A stretch of DNA of 64,000 nucleotides from positions 5,341 to 69,340 of the forward strand of contig JAVKDO010000006.1 in NCBI GenBank assembly GCA_040222235.1, in the 5' to 3' direction. Shown one piece after another: positions 1-8,337 of this stretch. Numbering within the stretch: position 1 is the stretch's first letter; each line of letters begins with the position of its first letter. The notes under the pieces were generated by a model, which saw nothing but the letters and a program-made list of their open reading frames with translations, searched no databases and had not been told where the DNA came from. The translations under genes were made by a program, and so were the position numbers. The DNA comes from UBA6059 sp040222235. Its GTDB lineage: Bacteria; Bacteroidota; Bacteroidia; Cytophagales; Cyclobacteriaceae.

Positions 1-1
1 C

Positions 2-475
2 AAGGGAAAGGTAATGGGCATATGCTATAGATACTCCAAAACAACTGAGGACGCAAACGATATTTTTCAGGATACGATGGTCAAAGTTTTTAACAACATG
101 GGAGAGGCTCTGGTAGTGGATTCGGTGATTGCCTGGGTAGTGAGAATTACAGTCAATACTGCCATAGATCACACCAGAAAGCGACGACCAAAACCCTTCA
201 TCGAGGTGGATCATAGTGATACTGTAGAGATGACAGATAAGGAAGCTTCAGTTATTGAGAAAATGGAGACAACTGAGATTTTGGCATTTCTAAAGCAACT
301 TCCAGAATCTCAAATGCATGTTTTTAACCTGTATATGATAGAGGGCTATTCCCATCGAGAGATCGGGATGAAGCTTGGGATTGCGGAGAGCAGTAGTAGG
401 GTATTACTCTCCAGGGCTAAGCAGCACCTGATTCAATTACTATCCACAAGACAAGTCTATGAAAGAATCGGTTGA
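2..475 (+). CDS. ECF sigma-70 family RNA polymerase sigma factor, 5' partial
   Basis: This is a small alternative sigma factor that directs RNA polymerase to a specific promoter set. The open frame runs through the left edge of the window, and the first in-frame ATG (position 14) lies inside region 2, so roughly 20-30 N-terminal residues are missing. Region 2 is visible as ICYRYSKTTEDANDIFQDTM (the core-binding helix). Region 4 carries LPESQMHVFNLYMIEGYSHR followed by an EIG...ESSSRVLLSRAK helix-turn-helix. The stop overlaps the next gene by 17 bp, indicating translational coupling. In Bacteroidota such sigma factors are commonly paired with a membrane protein that controls them, which fits the downstream gene. 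Family call is secure; target regulon unknown. Confidence 0.9.
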   Translation, partial: KGKVMGICYRYSKTTEDANDIFQDTMVKVFNNMGEALVVDSVIAWVVRITVNTAIDHTRKRRPKPFIEVDHSDTVEMTDKEASVIEKMETTEILAFLKQLPESQMHVFNLYMIEGYSHREIGMKLGIAESSSRVLLSRAKQHLIQLLSTRQVYERIG

Positions 476-1607
476 GCAAAGGATAAAGGAAAGTCTATCC
501 GACAGGTTTGAGCGTTTTGAGCCAATGGTCGATAATTCCCATTGGGAGCAGATTAACACCCAGATTCCTACTGTGAAAAACGGTAGCGTCTCAATCAAAT
601 TTCCCAGCAGACTATTAATTATTATGGTTTTCGCATTAGCCTATCTGGAGCTGGGTGACGATCTACCAACACCAATTGGCCAGCATGGACTTAGCAGCGG
701 TGAAGTCGAAGCAATGAACATCAGAGGTTTATCCAAAACGCCTAAAAAATCAGCCCCGGTAATGCAGGGGAACAACTCAAGTAATGCATATTCAGCCAGC
801 TATCAGATATTAGAGAATGAGGCGGCTACCTATCCGAGCACTTCGGGTCTTATGAAGTCGGATCCGATACAAGTGCCAACTTATAAAGATACTCAGCTAG
901 AGAAAATACAAACGCGCAGACTGGCTCAGCATCGATCACCTTTTAGGCGACCGCTAATCATATCTCCAATCCTATCCGTAAAGCCAGATTTGAAAACAAG
1001 AAGGGTCTCATGGCAATTTGAACTTGGTCTGTCCCTCAACTTTGCCAACCTACAGCCCAATACGACAGACGAGGTGATCTTCGATTTATGTCGTGATGGC
1101 GCGGATCTGCGTTTTGAGAGGTTGGGTATGTCACCTACGGTCCTGATCAACCTTCCAATCAGTTCGCGCTTAGGCTTTACTACGGGAGTAGGAATACATT
1201 GGAGGCATTTCGACATTTCAGAGAATTACGAGATATTGAATGAGTTTGGTGACGGGTTGCCAGGTAACCAGCTCAACGAGTCTGTATCTATTTGGTCGCT
1301 CTCAATTGCTCCTGCCATAGAGTATTCACTCACTCAGAAATCTCCCGAAACCAAAATACTAATTGGGTTAGAATATGAGCATTGGGTTTCCAAAAGTCTC
1401 TCAAAGGAAAGCCTGCTGGATATGCCTAATCAAGAGGTTAGCATGATGCTGGGCATCAGTAGACAGGTGATAACAAGACCAGGTGGTTCAGGGTACATCA
1501 GGGGCTATGGCTACTACGCACTCAATCGAAGGCATACCTCTGGGGCATTGAGAGTAGTTCCCTATGGTTTTGTGATGGCACTAGGATGGGACTTTCACAA
1601 GAACTGA
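459..1607 (+). CDS. sigma-factor partner: membrane-anchored protein with C-terminal beta-barrel-like domain
   Basis: Not a named family that I recognise. The 382-residue product begins with about 50 charged, helical residues without a signal peptide, then a short hydrophobic stretch (about residues 51-65) that could cross the inner membrane. A low-complexity Ser/Thr/Pro-rich linker of about 115 residues follows. From about residue 182 the sequence alternates in beta-barrel style, with FELGLSLNFANL at the start and a final strand ending in GFVMALGWDF, typical of outer-membrane beta-barrel C-termini. The 17-bp overlap with the sigma factor suggests co-regulation, and the cytoplasmic N-terminus is a plausible sigma-binding segment. 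I infer a regulatory envelope-spanning protein; this is not proven. Alternatively it is an ordinary membrane-anchored periplasmic protein. Confidence 0.7.
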   Translation: MKESVEQRIKESLSDRFERFEPMVDNSHWEQINTQIPTVKNGSVSIKFPSRLLIIMVFALAYLELGDDLPTPIGQHGLSSGEVEAMNIRGLSKTPKKSAPVMQGNNSSNAYSASYQILENEAATYPSTSGLMKSDPIQVPTYKDTQLEKIQTRRLAQHRSPFRRPLIISPILSVKPDLKTRRVSWQFELGLSLNFANLQPNTTDEVIFDLCRDGADLRFERLGMSPTVLINLPISSRLGFTTGVGIHWRHFDISENYEILNEFGDGLPGNQLNESVSIWSLSIAPAIEYSLTQKSPETKILIGLEYEHWVSKSLSKESLLDMPNQEVSMMLGISRQVITRPGGSGYIRGYGYYALNRRHTSGALRVVPYGFVMALGWDFHKN

Positions 1608-1879
1608 TTACTCCGCGTTCTCGTCCTGAGTTAGTTCATATAGACTCTTGATTTTAGTGAAATTGATCTTGTGTAAAACATTCAATAAACAAATCCATTT
1701 GGAGATCTTTGTGAAAGTCGAAAAAGACTGGCGGGAAAAGGATCAGTCCTTAAAAAAGTTTGGATATTAACAGCTCAATTTTTAAAACTAACTTCTCATT
1801 TATGAGTTACTCTTCTCAAAAGTCAAGCGATGTGGTTTTAATCACGTCAGTCTTGCAGTTTTAGCTATCTATTATCGTA

Positions 1880-3886
1880 TTGAAGAGAGTTTACAGCATC
1901 ACCTCAATAGTGCTTATCTGCACTTTGATGGTTTTAACACCTGATGCAGCTCTTCACGCCCAACCTGCCCCAACCGTTATTCCTAATGATTTTGACCGTT
2001 ATGATCTGTTTGAATATCAGCTAATAGAGGAATGGTATTTCTTACCTGAAAGCTCCAACCTTTCTGCTGAGGAAGCTCTTGCATCTGTAGACTCATTCAC
2101 AAAGCCAACCGGAGAGACTATGGCCGGATGGTGGATGCTCCGTTTAATAAATCAATCATCCACGCGTGAGTTCGCTTTAAGGTTACCTACAGACTATGAT
2201 CGACTTGAGGTTGTTAAGAAGAGCTCAGATGGATCTATAGAAAAAGACTGGATTGGTCTGCAAATCGTAAAAGGGGGACGAGTACAAGATCGCCTTATGA
2301 CTACCACTATTACGGTTGATGGTGGGTCTGAGGTTATGGTCTTGATCAAAGAGGCTTCTCAAGACATAAAAGTGCCTAAGGTTACCCTTAGTAGTTTATC
2401 TGCTGTAGAAGACTACTCTGCGTCTTATGAGAGGCTATCTCTGATTTTTACGGTAGTATTTTTGTTCATCCTTCTTTATCAGCTTGGCACCCTATCGCTA
2501 ATTCGTTCTAGGTCATATATTTATTATAGTATGTTGGCTGCTGGTTACCTTTTGCATGCTATTAACTATCTTTTGGACGGTTGGACGACTACTGCATTTG
2601 CCAATGATTTCTCTATTTTGTCAGCCTCATTGATTTGCGTGGCAGGCATTTGTCTTTGGAGGAGATTTTTAAATGTGGAGGAGGGTGTCTGGCTCTGGTT
2701 ATTCCATATAATGAAAATGCTAGGAATGGGAATAATGGCTTTAGTGCTAGCCTATTTAATCTTCCCCTCGTACCTACCTAGACTAAATAAAATCGCAACG
2801 ATTTCAGCTGCATTGTTGGCAATGAGTGTAATTGGCGTATGGATAGTTTCCTCGATTGTGATGAGCATCCAGGGCAGAGAGAATGCAAGATCTTATTCAC
2901 TAACAAATATCCCGTTATTAGCTGGAGGTCTTTTTTTTATGACCGTTTGGATATCCGTGCGATATGGCTGGATATCCTCTGTTGGTACCCTACCTATCCT
3001 TACGAACTATGTCTTCTTCGGAAGTGCCGCCGCTCAATGCCTCCTATTTTCTTTAGTAATTGGGATTACGCTTAAGAAAAGACTGGTGGGGAGTTATAAA
3101 ACTGAGAAGAAGCAAAAGGAGCTATTTGAGGATAGGGTTAAGGAGCGAACGGAAGAACTGGAGAAAATCAACGATCAACTAAGTCAGAAAAATAAGGAGT
3201 TAGAAAAAACCAATGGCACCAAAAATAGATTACTGACCATACTTTCCCATGACTTGCGTTCACCGATCAACAATGTCGCTAGTCTGGTAGCATTGCTCAA
3301 AGAACATCAGTTTAGCCCAGAGGAATTTTCTTCTTTGATCCCTGACATAGAGAAAAGTATATCTGATACTACGAATTTCATGTCCTTGCTCATCAGATGG
3401 ACTCAATCTCAAAATGATGGACTCATCCCAAACAAATCTAAATTCGAGATTCAATCTGTCATCGATAGAAATATCAGACACCTTGGCTCAGCCCTTGAAG
3501 CAAAGCAATTGGAGCTGAAAGTTGATGCTGATGGCATACAGGTATTTGCTGATCAAAACATGATGGATTTGGTAGTGAGAAACCTACTATCCAACGCGAT
3601 CAAGTTTTCTCACCCTAGCGGAAAAATTCAAATCAATGCGACTAATGAAGCTGATGAAGAAGTGCGTATCCAAGTAGTGGATGAGGGTGTTGGTATTGAT
3701 GATAGTCGCACCAAATTATTTTTTGATGTTACCCAGAAGAACACAATGATGGGCACAGGAGGGGAGAAAGGATTTGGTATGGGACTGATCCTGTCTAAGG
3801 ACTTTGCGGAGTTGAATGGTGGGACACTCAGTTTTACTTCTAAAAGAGGAAAGGGATCGACCTTTACAGTTACGATCCCTTCATAG
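1880..3886 (+). CDS. orphan 7TMR-DISM sensor histidine kinase
   Basis: Sensor kinase that autophosphorylates a histidine in response to an extracellular signal. The start is a TTG codon, chosen because it yields a good signal peptide (residues 1-28, ending LHAQ). Next come an extracellular 7TMR-DISM-type beta domain (about 30-175), seven hydrophobic helices (about 185-405), a short coiled coil (about 415-450), and a HisKA domain with the H box ILSHDLRSPINN and phosphoacceptor His457. The HATPase domain shows an N box NLLSNAIKFS, a G1 box DEGVGI and a G2 box GFGMGL. The protein lacks a receiver domain and no response regulator is adjacent, so the partner is encoded elsewhere. Its kinase half resembles that of the second kinase at 56727-58553. 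The ligand is unknown; 7TMR-DISM domains are thought to bind small molecules or carbohydrates. Confidence 0.9.
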   Translation: MKRVYSITSIVLICTLMVLTPDAALHAQPAPTVIPNDFDRYDLFEYQLIEEWYFLPESSNLSAEEALASVDSFTKPTGETMAGWWMLRLINQSSTREFALRLPTDYDRLEVVKKSSDGSIEKDWIGLQIVKGGRVQDRLMTTTITVDGGSEVMVLIKEASQDIKVPKVTLSSLSAVEDYSASYERLSLIFTVVFLFILLYQLGTLSLIRSRSYIYYSMLAAGYLLHAINYLLDGWTTTAFANDFSILSASLICVAGICLWRRFLNVEEGVWLWLFHIMKMLGMGIMALVLAYLIFPSYLPRLNKIATISAALLAMSVIGVWIVSSIVMSIQGRENARSYSLTNIPLLAGGLFFMTVWISVRYGWISSVGTLPILTNYVFFGSAAAQCLLFSLVIGITLKKRLVGSYKTEKKQKELFEDRVKERTEELEKINDQLSQKNKELEKTNGTKNRLLTILSHDLRSPINNVASLVALLKEHQFSPEEFSSLIPDIEKSISDTTNFMSLLIRWTQSQNDGLIPNKSKFEIQSVIDRNIRHLGSALEAKQLELKVDADGIQVFADQNMMDLVVRNLLSNAIKFSHPSGKIQINATNEADEEVRIQVVDEGVGIDDSRTKLFFDVTQKNTMMGTGGEKGFGMGLILSKDFAELNGGTLSFTSKRGKGSTFTVTIPS

Positions 3887-3898
3887 AACTTGATTGGC

Positions 3899-4237
3899 CT
3901 AGTTCTCCTTTGGAGACATAATGAGCATTTCATTCATATTGATCTCGGTGATGTATCGCTTGGCACCATCTTTCTCATAGTTTCGATTGACCAGCTTGCC
4001 TTCTAGCGCAATTTCCTGACCTTTCTTTAGGAGCGATGCTGCTAGTTCGGCCTTCTTACCCCACGCCACGATATTATGCCACTGTGTATCCGTGACTTTC
4101 TCGCCTTTGTTGTTTTTGTACACCTCGTTCGTTGCTAGTGAGAAAGTGGCCATTGTTTTTCCACTTTCGAAATTTCTCACTTCTGGGGCATTTCCTAATC
4201 GACCGATTAACTGTACACTGTTTCTTAAAGAGTTCAT
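3899..4237 (-). CDS. ssb: single-stranded DNA-binding protein
   Basis: SSB coats single-stranded DNA during replication, recombination and repair. The 112-residue product shows the OB-fold signature: NSVQLIGRLGNAPEVRNFES, FSLATNEVYKN, TQWHNIVAWGKKAELAASLL and GQEIALEGKLVNRNYEKDG. At 112 residues it is shorter than the principal SSB of most Bacteroidota (about 140-170), and it ends in MSPKEN without the acidic tail (DDDIPF-like) that recruits partner proteins. It is therefore likely a secondary SSB paralogue rather than the housekeeping copy. It converges with the kinase gene (12 bp between stops) and is transcribed away from the zinc-ribbon gene at 4421. Confidence 0.93.
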   Translation of the reverse strand: MNSLRNSVQLIGRLGNAPEVRNFESGKTMATFSLATNEVYKNNKGEKVTDTQWHNIVAWGKKAELAASLLKKGQEIALEGKLVNRNYEKDGAKRYITEINMNEMLIMSPKEN

Positions 4238-4420
4238 AATTGTAATTGTTTTAGTTGAACATATTTGATTTCATCTGATCGGCAGATGTTTGTCATTGTT
4301 GACGAAGCAAAGATTGGGGTGGTCGTGAGGGATACTCGGTATTTAAATATTTACAGTCGTTTATATCTACTTGTAGTCGTTTGTTGTTGGATATATTATT
4401 GATAATCAGTACTATTGATA

Positions 4421-4774
4421 ATGGAAGAAAAGTTATGTCCGGAGTGTGAAAAACCGATTTACGGTAGGCAAGACAAGAAATTCTGCTCAGATGGCTGTCG
4501 CAATGCCTATAACAATAAGCTGAACGCCGACACTGTCAATCATGTCCGTAACATCAATAACATCCTGCGCAAAAATCGGCGAATCCTTGAGTCACTCAAT
4601 CCAGAAGGGAAAGCGACTATTCTTAAAAGGAAACTTCAGGAGAAGGGTTTTGACTTCAACTACTTCACGTCAATTTACCAAACCAAGGCGGGGGATGAGT
4701 ACCGCTTTTGCTATGAGCACGGGTATCTGCCTATCGAAGGAGAGCGGGTGTTGTTAGTTAAAAGGAGTGATTGA
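4421..4774 (+). CDS. zinc-ribbon protein of unknown function
   Basis: The 117-residue protein starts at the ATG at 4421; a TTG two codons upstream is less likely. An N-terminal treble-clef-like zinc ribbon is clear: C6-x2-C9 then C22-x3-C26 in CPECEKPI...KKFCSDGCRNAYNN. This is the pattern of small zinc ribbons often found beside nucleic-acid-related genes. The remaining 85 residues are predicted helical with a conserved-looking GFDFNYFTSIYQTKAGDEYR block. It is divergent from ssb, sharing about 180 bp of upstream DNA, and its end overlaps the convergent lipoprotein gene by 17 bp. A nucleic-acid-associated role is possible but inferred only from the zinc ribbon and the neighbour. Confidence 0.8.
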   Translation: MEEKLCPECEKPIYGRQDKKFCSDGCRNAYNNKLNADTVNHVRNINNILRKNRRILESLNPEGKATILKRKLQEKGFDFNYFTSIYQTKAGDEYRFCYEHGYLPIEGERVLLVKRSD

Positions 4775-5783
4775 CTTGGTGAACAGATCGGATAAACTCA
4801 TTCATGCTGAGAGGAGCAGTCAGCGTCTCAAGTTTACCCGAATCAATACGATAGGATAACAATTCTTTACCATTTACTATCATGATTAATTGATTGTTAC
4901 TCAACCAGTCAATATCTCCAATCCGTGTATTCGTCAATGCTGTAGTGTAGTCCCCAGATAGACTATATAGGTTGACACGATTGATCTCTTCTGGTGTAGA
5001 TTCATTTCTGAAAAGTGTTTCTTCATAGACTATGTGTTGATTATCTGGCGACAAGGATAAATGCGTTACATAGAACTCTGTAGGGATTAAAATACCTGAC
5101 TTCTTAGTTTCCGTATCATATAGCATAATTTCACCATTCTTGATAAACACAATCCGCTTGCTGTCCGACAACCATTGTCCGTCTCGGAGGTTGATGATCT
5201 CACCTTCAGGAATGATAGGAGTAGGAAGGTTGGCAATCGGCTTGTTTAAATTACTATAAACTATATACTGATCTGAGCCATAAACATATTGTCCTGTTGG
5301 TATTCCGTACCCCCGTCTGACTAATAGTTTATCGCTATCAGGAGACCATCTTAATACATAGTAGAGGTCATCGCTTTTACTGGTTAAAGAAATGACTTGC
5401 CGTTGGGAAGTGTTGAGCAAACTAATCAGATTTCCATCCCGAAATGCGGCAAAGTTACCATTGGGAGCTACGCTGATACTAGACCCATATTCTGGTATGC
5501 GGCCAACAAATTCATCAATACCGGTGATATGTCTTTTTCTTATATCGAATTCCTTCGTATAATAGCACCAGGAGCCATTCCAATCATAACCTTGATAATC
5601 CTCTAAAAACAGGCTTGATGTTGAATCCAGATTATTTAGAATGTAAAGCTTGGGAGGTCTGATTCCTGAAGAACTTCTATATGCCTCGTAAACTAGAGTG
5701 GGAGAATCAATTATTGATAGGTCCTCTTCAATACATGACGTCAGGACGAGTATTGAAGCAAAGATTAGTTTTCTAAAGTACAT
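4758..5783 (-). CDS. lipoprotein with WD40-like/TolB-type beta-propeller repeats
   Basis: A 341-residue surface or periplasmic lipoprotein. The signal peptide ends in a lipobox (VLTSC, Cys17). The rest consists of propeller-like repeats, for example ISVAPNGNFAAFRDG, LRWSPDSDKLLVRRG and LSLSPDNQHIVYEE, which match the S-P-D-x-x-x-I/L-x-Y/F pattern of PD40/TolB-like blades. No catalytic domain is visible. The gene stands alone, with its 3' end overlapping the convergent zinc-ribbon gene. Such propellers usually mediate protein or ligand binding at the envelope; the partner is unknown. Confidence 0.8.
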   Translation of the reverse strand: MYFRKLIFASILVLTSCIEEDLSIIDSPTLVYEAYRSSSGIRPPKLYILNNLDSTSSLFLEDYQGYDWNGSWCYYTKEFDIRKRHITGIDEFVGRIPEYGSSISVAPNGNFAAFRDGNLISLLNTSQRQVISLTSKSDDLYYVLRWSPDSDKLLVRRGYGIPTGQYVYGSDQYIVYSNLNKPIANLPTPIIPEGEIINLRDGQWLSDSKRIVFIKNGEIMLYDTETKKSGILIPTEFYVTHLSLSPDNQHIVYEETLFRNESTPEEINRVNLYSLSGDYTTALTNTRIGDIDWLSNNQLIMIVNGKELLSYRIDSGKLETLTAPLSMNEFIRSVHQVNHSF

Positions 5784-5879
5784 AACGTTTGCTCCTTATT
5801 TTAGAGCTACACGAAAGTTAAAGAACTTATTCGGATTAAGAAAGTATAGTCGGTGTTGGAAAAGGATGAAGCACTTTCT

Positions 5880-6875
5880 CTACATATCGATGTTGTTAAA
5901 AGTCCTGTCAAACAGCAGTTGCTTGACGTTATCTCCTTGCAAAAAGTCGTGAGGGAAGCCGAACTCAATGGCACTCACTTCGTCTAGTTCCGCGACTGAT
6001 TTTTCCGGTAGGTGAATAGAGGTACTTTTAAGACTGTCCTCTATCTGATGAAGCTTACAGCCTCCCACGATTGGTATTGATGTGAAACCCTTTTGTATTG
6101 CCCACTTCACGGCTACCTGTGCAGGACTGACACCTAGTTGATCTGCAAGCTCCACAACCTTTTTGGTGATAACAACACTCCAATCACTTCTTCTCGCACT
6201 ACCCTCAGCGACTCTACCATCTTCGCCTTTGAGGTATTTGCCTGTCAATGCTCCTACGGCAAGTGGTGCCCAAGGCGTCAATGCAAGGCCCAGATATATC
6301 TTTGCCATAGGGATGAGATCGCGCTGCGATGTGCGCTGTAACAGACTGTACTCCACCTGCAGACCAATAAACTGACCCCAATCCCTGAACTGGGCGATGA
6401 TCCATGCTGGTGTGTTAGAGATACCGATGTAGTTCACCTTACCAGCACTGATCAGATCCTTCAACCCGCCCATCACTTCTACGGGTGTGATGAAGTCCCA
6501 GGCATGCAGCCAAAGCAGATCGATGTAGTCAGTGTTGAGCCTTTTCAGGTTCTGCTCTACTTGAGTGCATCATATTTTGCAATGATTTCCAGAGAAATTA
6601 GGATTGTCAAGCTTGTCGTAGAGTGAGTACTTTGTGGCCAGTACGAAGTGATTGCGATCCGCATGGATCAACTCGCCTACATATTCCCCGCTGGTGCCTT
6701 TGGTATATCAGTTGGGTGTATGCAGAAAATTAAGACCGACATTGGAATATGCATCAAAAATCTGACGGCTCGTTTCTTTATCAGCTCCCCAACCCCATTC
6801 TGTACCGAAGGTCATCGTGCCTAGTGAGATTTCTGAAACTCTAAGTCCGCTATTACCGAGTAGTTTGTATTTCAT
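5880..6875 (-). pseudogene. aldo/keto reductase pseudogene
   Basis: A complete aldo/keto reductase can be read from ATG 6875 to the stop at 5880, but the frame is broken. A TGA at codon 56 (6708-6710) falls in the HTPN*YTKG segment, where relatives have an intact DT-x-x-x-Y. A second TGA at codon 102 (6570-6572) results from two compensating indels: relative to the expected KNMMHSVEQNL, one A is lost in an A-run and one A is gained about 16 bp later, restoring frame for VEQNLKRLNTDYIDLLW. The catalytic Asp of the DT motif has become His. The C-terminal 198 residues remain open and show GISNTPAW, LIPMAK and TPWAPL motifs. The gene would have encoded an NADPH-dependent oxidoreductase; it is most likely dead. 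Sequencing error could explain part of this but not the lost Asp. Confidence 0.85.
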
Positions 6876-6900
6876 GTTTACTTTTTTCAGAATGGAACAT

Positions 6901-6931
6901 AAAAAATCCTCCCAAGGATGCTCAGGAGGAT
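6901..6931 (-). terminator. intrinsic terminator after the carbonic anhydrase genes
   Basis: Read on the minus strand, ATCCTCC pairs with GGAGGAT (7 bp, 12-nt loop) and is followed by a run of six T. It lies 22 bp beyond the stop of the carbonic anhydrase gene at 6953-7591, the expected place for the end of that transcript. Confidence 0.85.
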
Positions 6932-6952
6932 CATAGTGTTGTTCTTCTTTGG

Positions 6953-7591
6953 CTACTTCACATTGATCTTGTAGATCGAAGGAAGTGCTTCAGCACTATT
7001 GACAGTTACATTCAGATTTTTGAGGTGCCCGTCTTTGAGGCTAAAAACCCAGCCATGGATGTAAGGGAATTCTCCTTTTGCCCATTTTTCTTGGATGAAA
7101 GAGAGCTTGGTCATATTTCTTACTTGCTCTATGACATTGAGTTCCACAAACCGATCCCATCGATTCTCTTCTTCAGTGATGCCCACTAATTCATCTTCGT
7201 GGGTATGGTACACGTCTTTGATATGACGGACCCATTTGTTCAAAAAGCCAAAATCTTCATTGCCCATGGCGGCTTTCACCCCACCACAACCGTAGTGACC
7301 ACATACGATGATATGCTTCACATGGAGAGCCTCTACAGCATAGTTCACCACACTGAGCAGGTTCATGTCAGTGTGCACCACCATATTGGCAATGTTGCGA
7401 TGGACAAATATATGTCCGGCTTTAGCACCAGTGACTTCATCGGCGGGTACCCGACTGTCAGAGCAACCTATCCACAGAAACTCAGGATGCTGTCCTTTTG
7501 ATAGGTCTTCAAAAAAATGCGGATCTAATTCAAGTGTATGGGTGGCCCATTCGTCGTTTCCGGCAAGTAGTTCTTGGTAGGTCTTCGGCAT
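6953..7591 (-). CDS. can: beta-class carbonic anhydrase
   Basis: Interconverts CO2 and bicarbonate, supplying bicarbonate to carboxylases and buffering pH in the cytoplasm. The 212-residue length is normal for the class. Zinc ligands Cys43, His99 and Cys102 lie in GCSDSRV and CGHYGCGG, and the catalytic Asp45-Arg47 dyad is present. The HRNIAN segment is the usual conserved substrate-site region. It is preceded by a divergent second copy (7618-8205) on the same strand, 26 bp apart, and followed by a strong terminator, so the two form a short operon. Confidence 0.95.
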   Translation of the reverse strand: MPKTYQELLAGNDEWATHTLELDPHFFEDLSKGQHPEFLWIGCSDSRVPADEVTGAKAGHIFVHRNIANMVVHTDMNLLSVVNYAVEALHVKHIIVCGHYGCGGVKAAMGNEDFGFLNKWVRHIKDVYHTHEDELVGITEEENRWDRFVELNVIEQVRNMTKLSFIQEKWAKGEFPYIHGWVFSLKDGHLKNLNVTVNSAEALPSIYKINVK

Positions 7592-7617
7592 AGTTGTTTA
7601 GTTTTTTGATTATGTAA

Positions 7618-8205
7618 TCATAGTGAATGCACATCATTTATCAAACCTGTCTTGAGGTCAAACATCCAGCCGTGTAACCAAAGGGCATGACCTTCTGCTT
7701 TATGTTTTTTTACAAAATCAAACTCTGCAAGGTTCTCCACTTGACGATGAACACTGATTTCGGCTAGTTTATCTGCTCTTTCATGGAGGTTGCCTATTTT
7801 GCGCAACTCTTCTTTGTTTTCCTGATAGAGATCACCGAGAGGGTGCAGCCATTTAGACATGATTTCCGGTAGGTCACCCATCATACTCATCTCCACATAG
7901 TCACAATTGGTATGGCCACATATCACGATATGGCGGACATGGAGATTGACTATCGCGTGGTAAAGCGCGCTCACGCTGTTAGGGTCATCCCTTTGAATCA
8001 ATGGTCCGGCGTTTTGATGCTTGCATACATCACCAAGTTCTCGATTGAGAATGACCGTAGGGGCTACACGGCTATCTGTGCAGCCGATCCAAAAGGTCTG
8101 TGGATGACGTGGTTGGTTGAGTTTATTGAAATACTTTTCATTGACATGGAGCTTTTCCTGCACCCAGGCTTTATTTTCAAGTAGAAGCTTTTCGTATACG
8201 TCCAT
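7618..8205 (-). CDS. divergent beta-carbonic anhydrase paralogue
   Basis: A second beta-carbonic anhydrase of 195 residues, first gene of the two-gene unit. Zinc ligands (Cys42, His98, Cys101) and the Asp44-Arg46 dyad are kept in GCTDSRV and CGHTNCD. Other usually conserved positions differ: the RNAGN-type segment reads KHQNAGP, with Gln for Arg, and the stretch after CGHTNC reads DYVEMSM instead of a Gly-rich G-x-V-K. It may be active with altered kinetics or act in a heteromeric enzyme with its neighbour; neither can be decided from sequence. No signal peptide, so cytoplasmic. Confidence 0.88.
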   Translation of the reverse strand: MDVYEKLLLENKAWVQEKLHVNEKYFNKLNQPRHPQTFWIGCTDSRVAPTVILNRELGDVCKHQNAGPLIQRDDPNSVSALYHAIVNLHVRHIVICGHTNCDYVEMSMMGDLPEIMSKWLHPLGDLYQENKEELRKIGNLHERADKLAEISVHRQVENLAEFDFVKKHKAEGHALWLHGWMFDLKTGLINDVHSL

Positions 8206-8337
8206 TTAGCTAATTGATTTATATCTTGAATTTAAACGAAAATTGGAGATATCGTTGCTGCTTTTTGCTGAGCAGCATCACTGGATAGATCAAAGGCAAG
8301 TTATCATGTACTAATATCAATTATAGCATTAGCCTCT

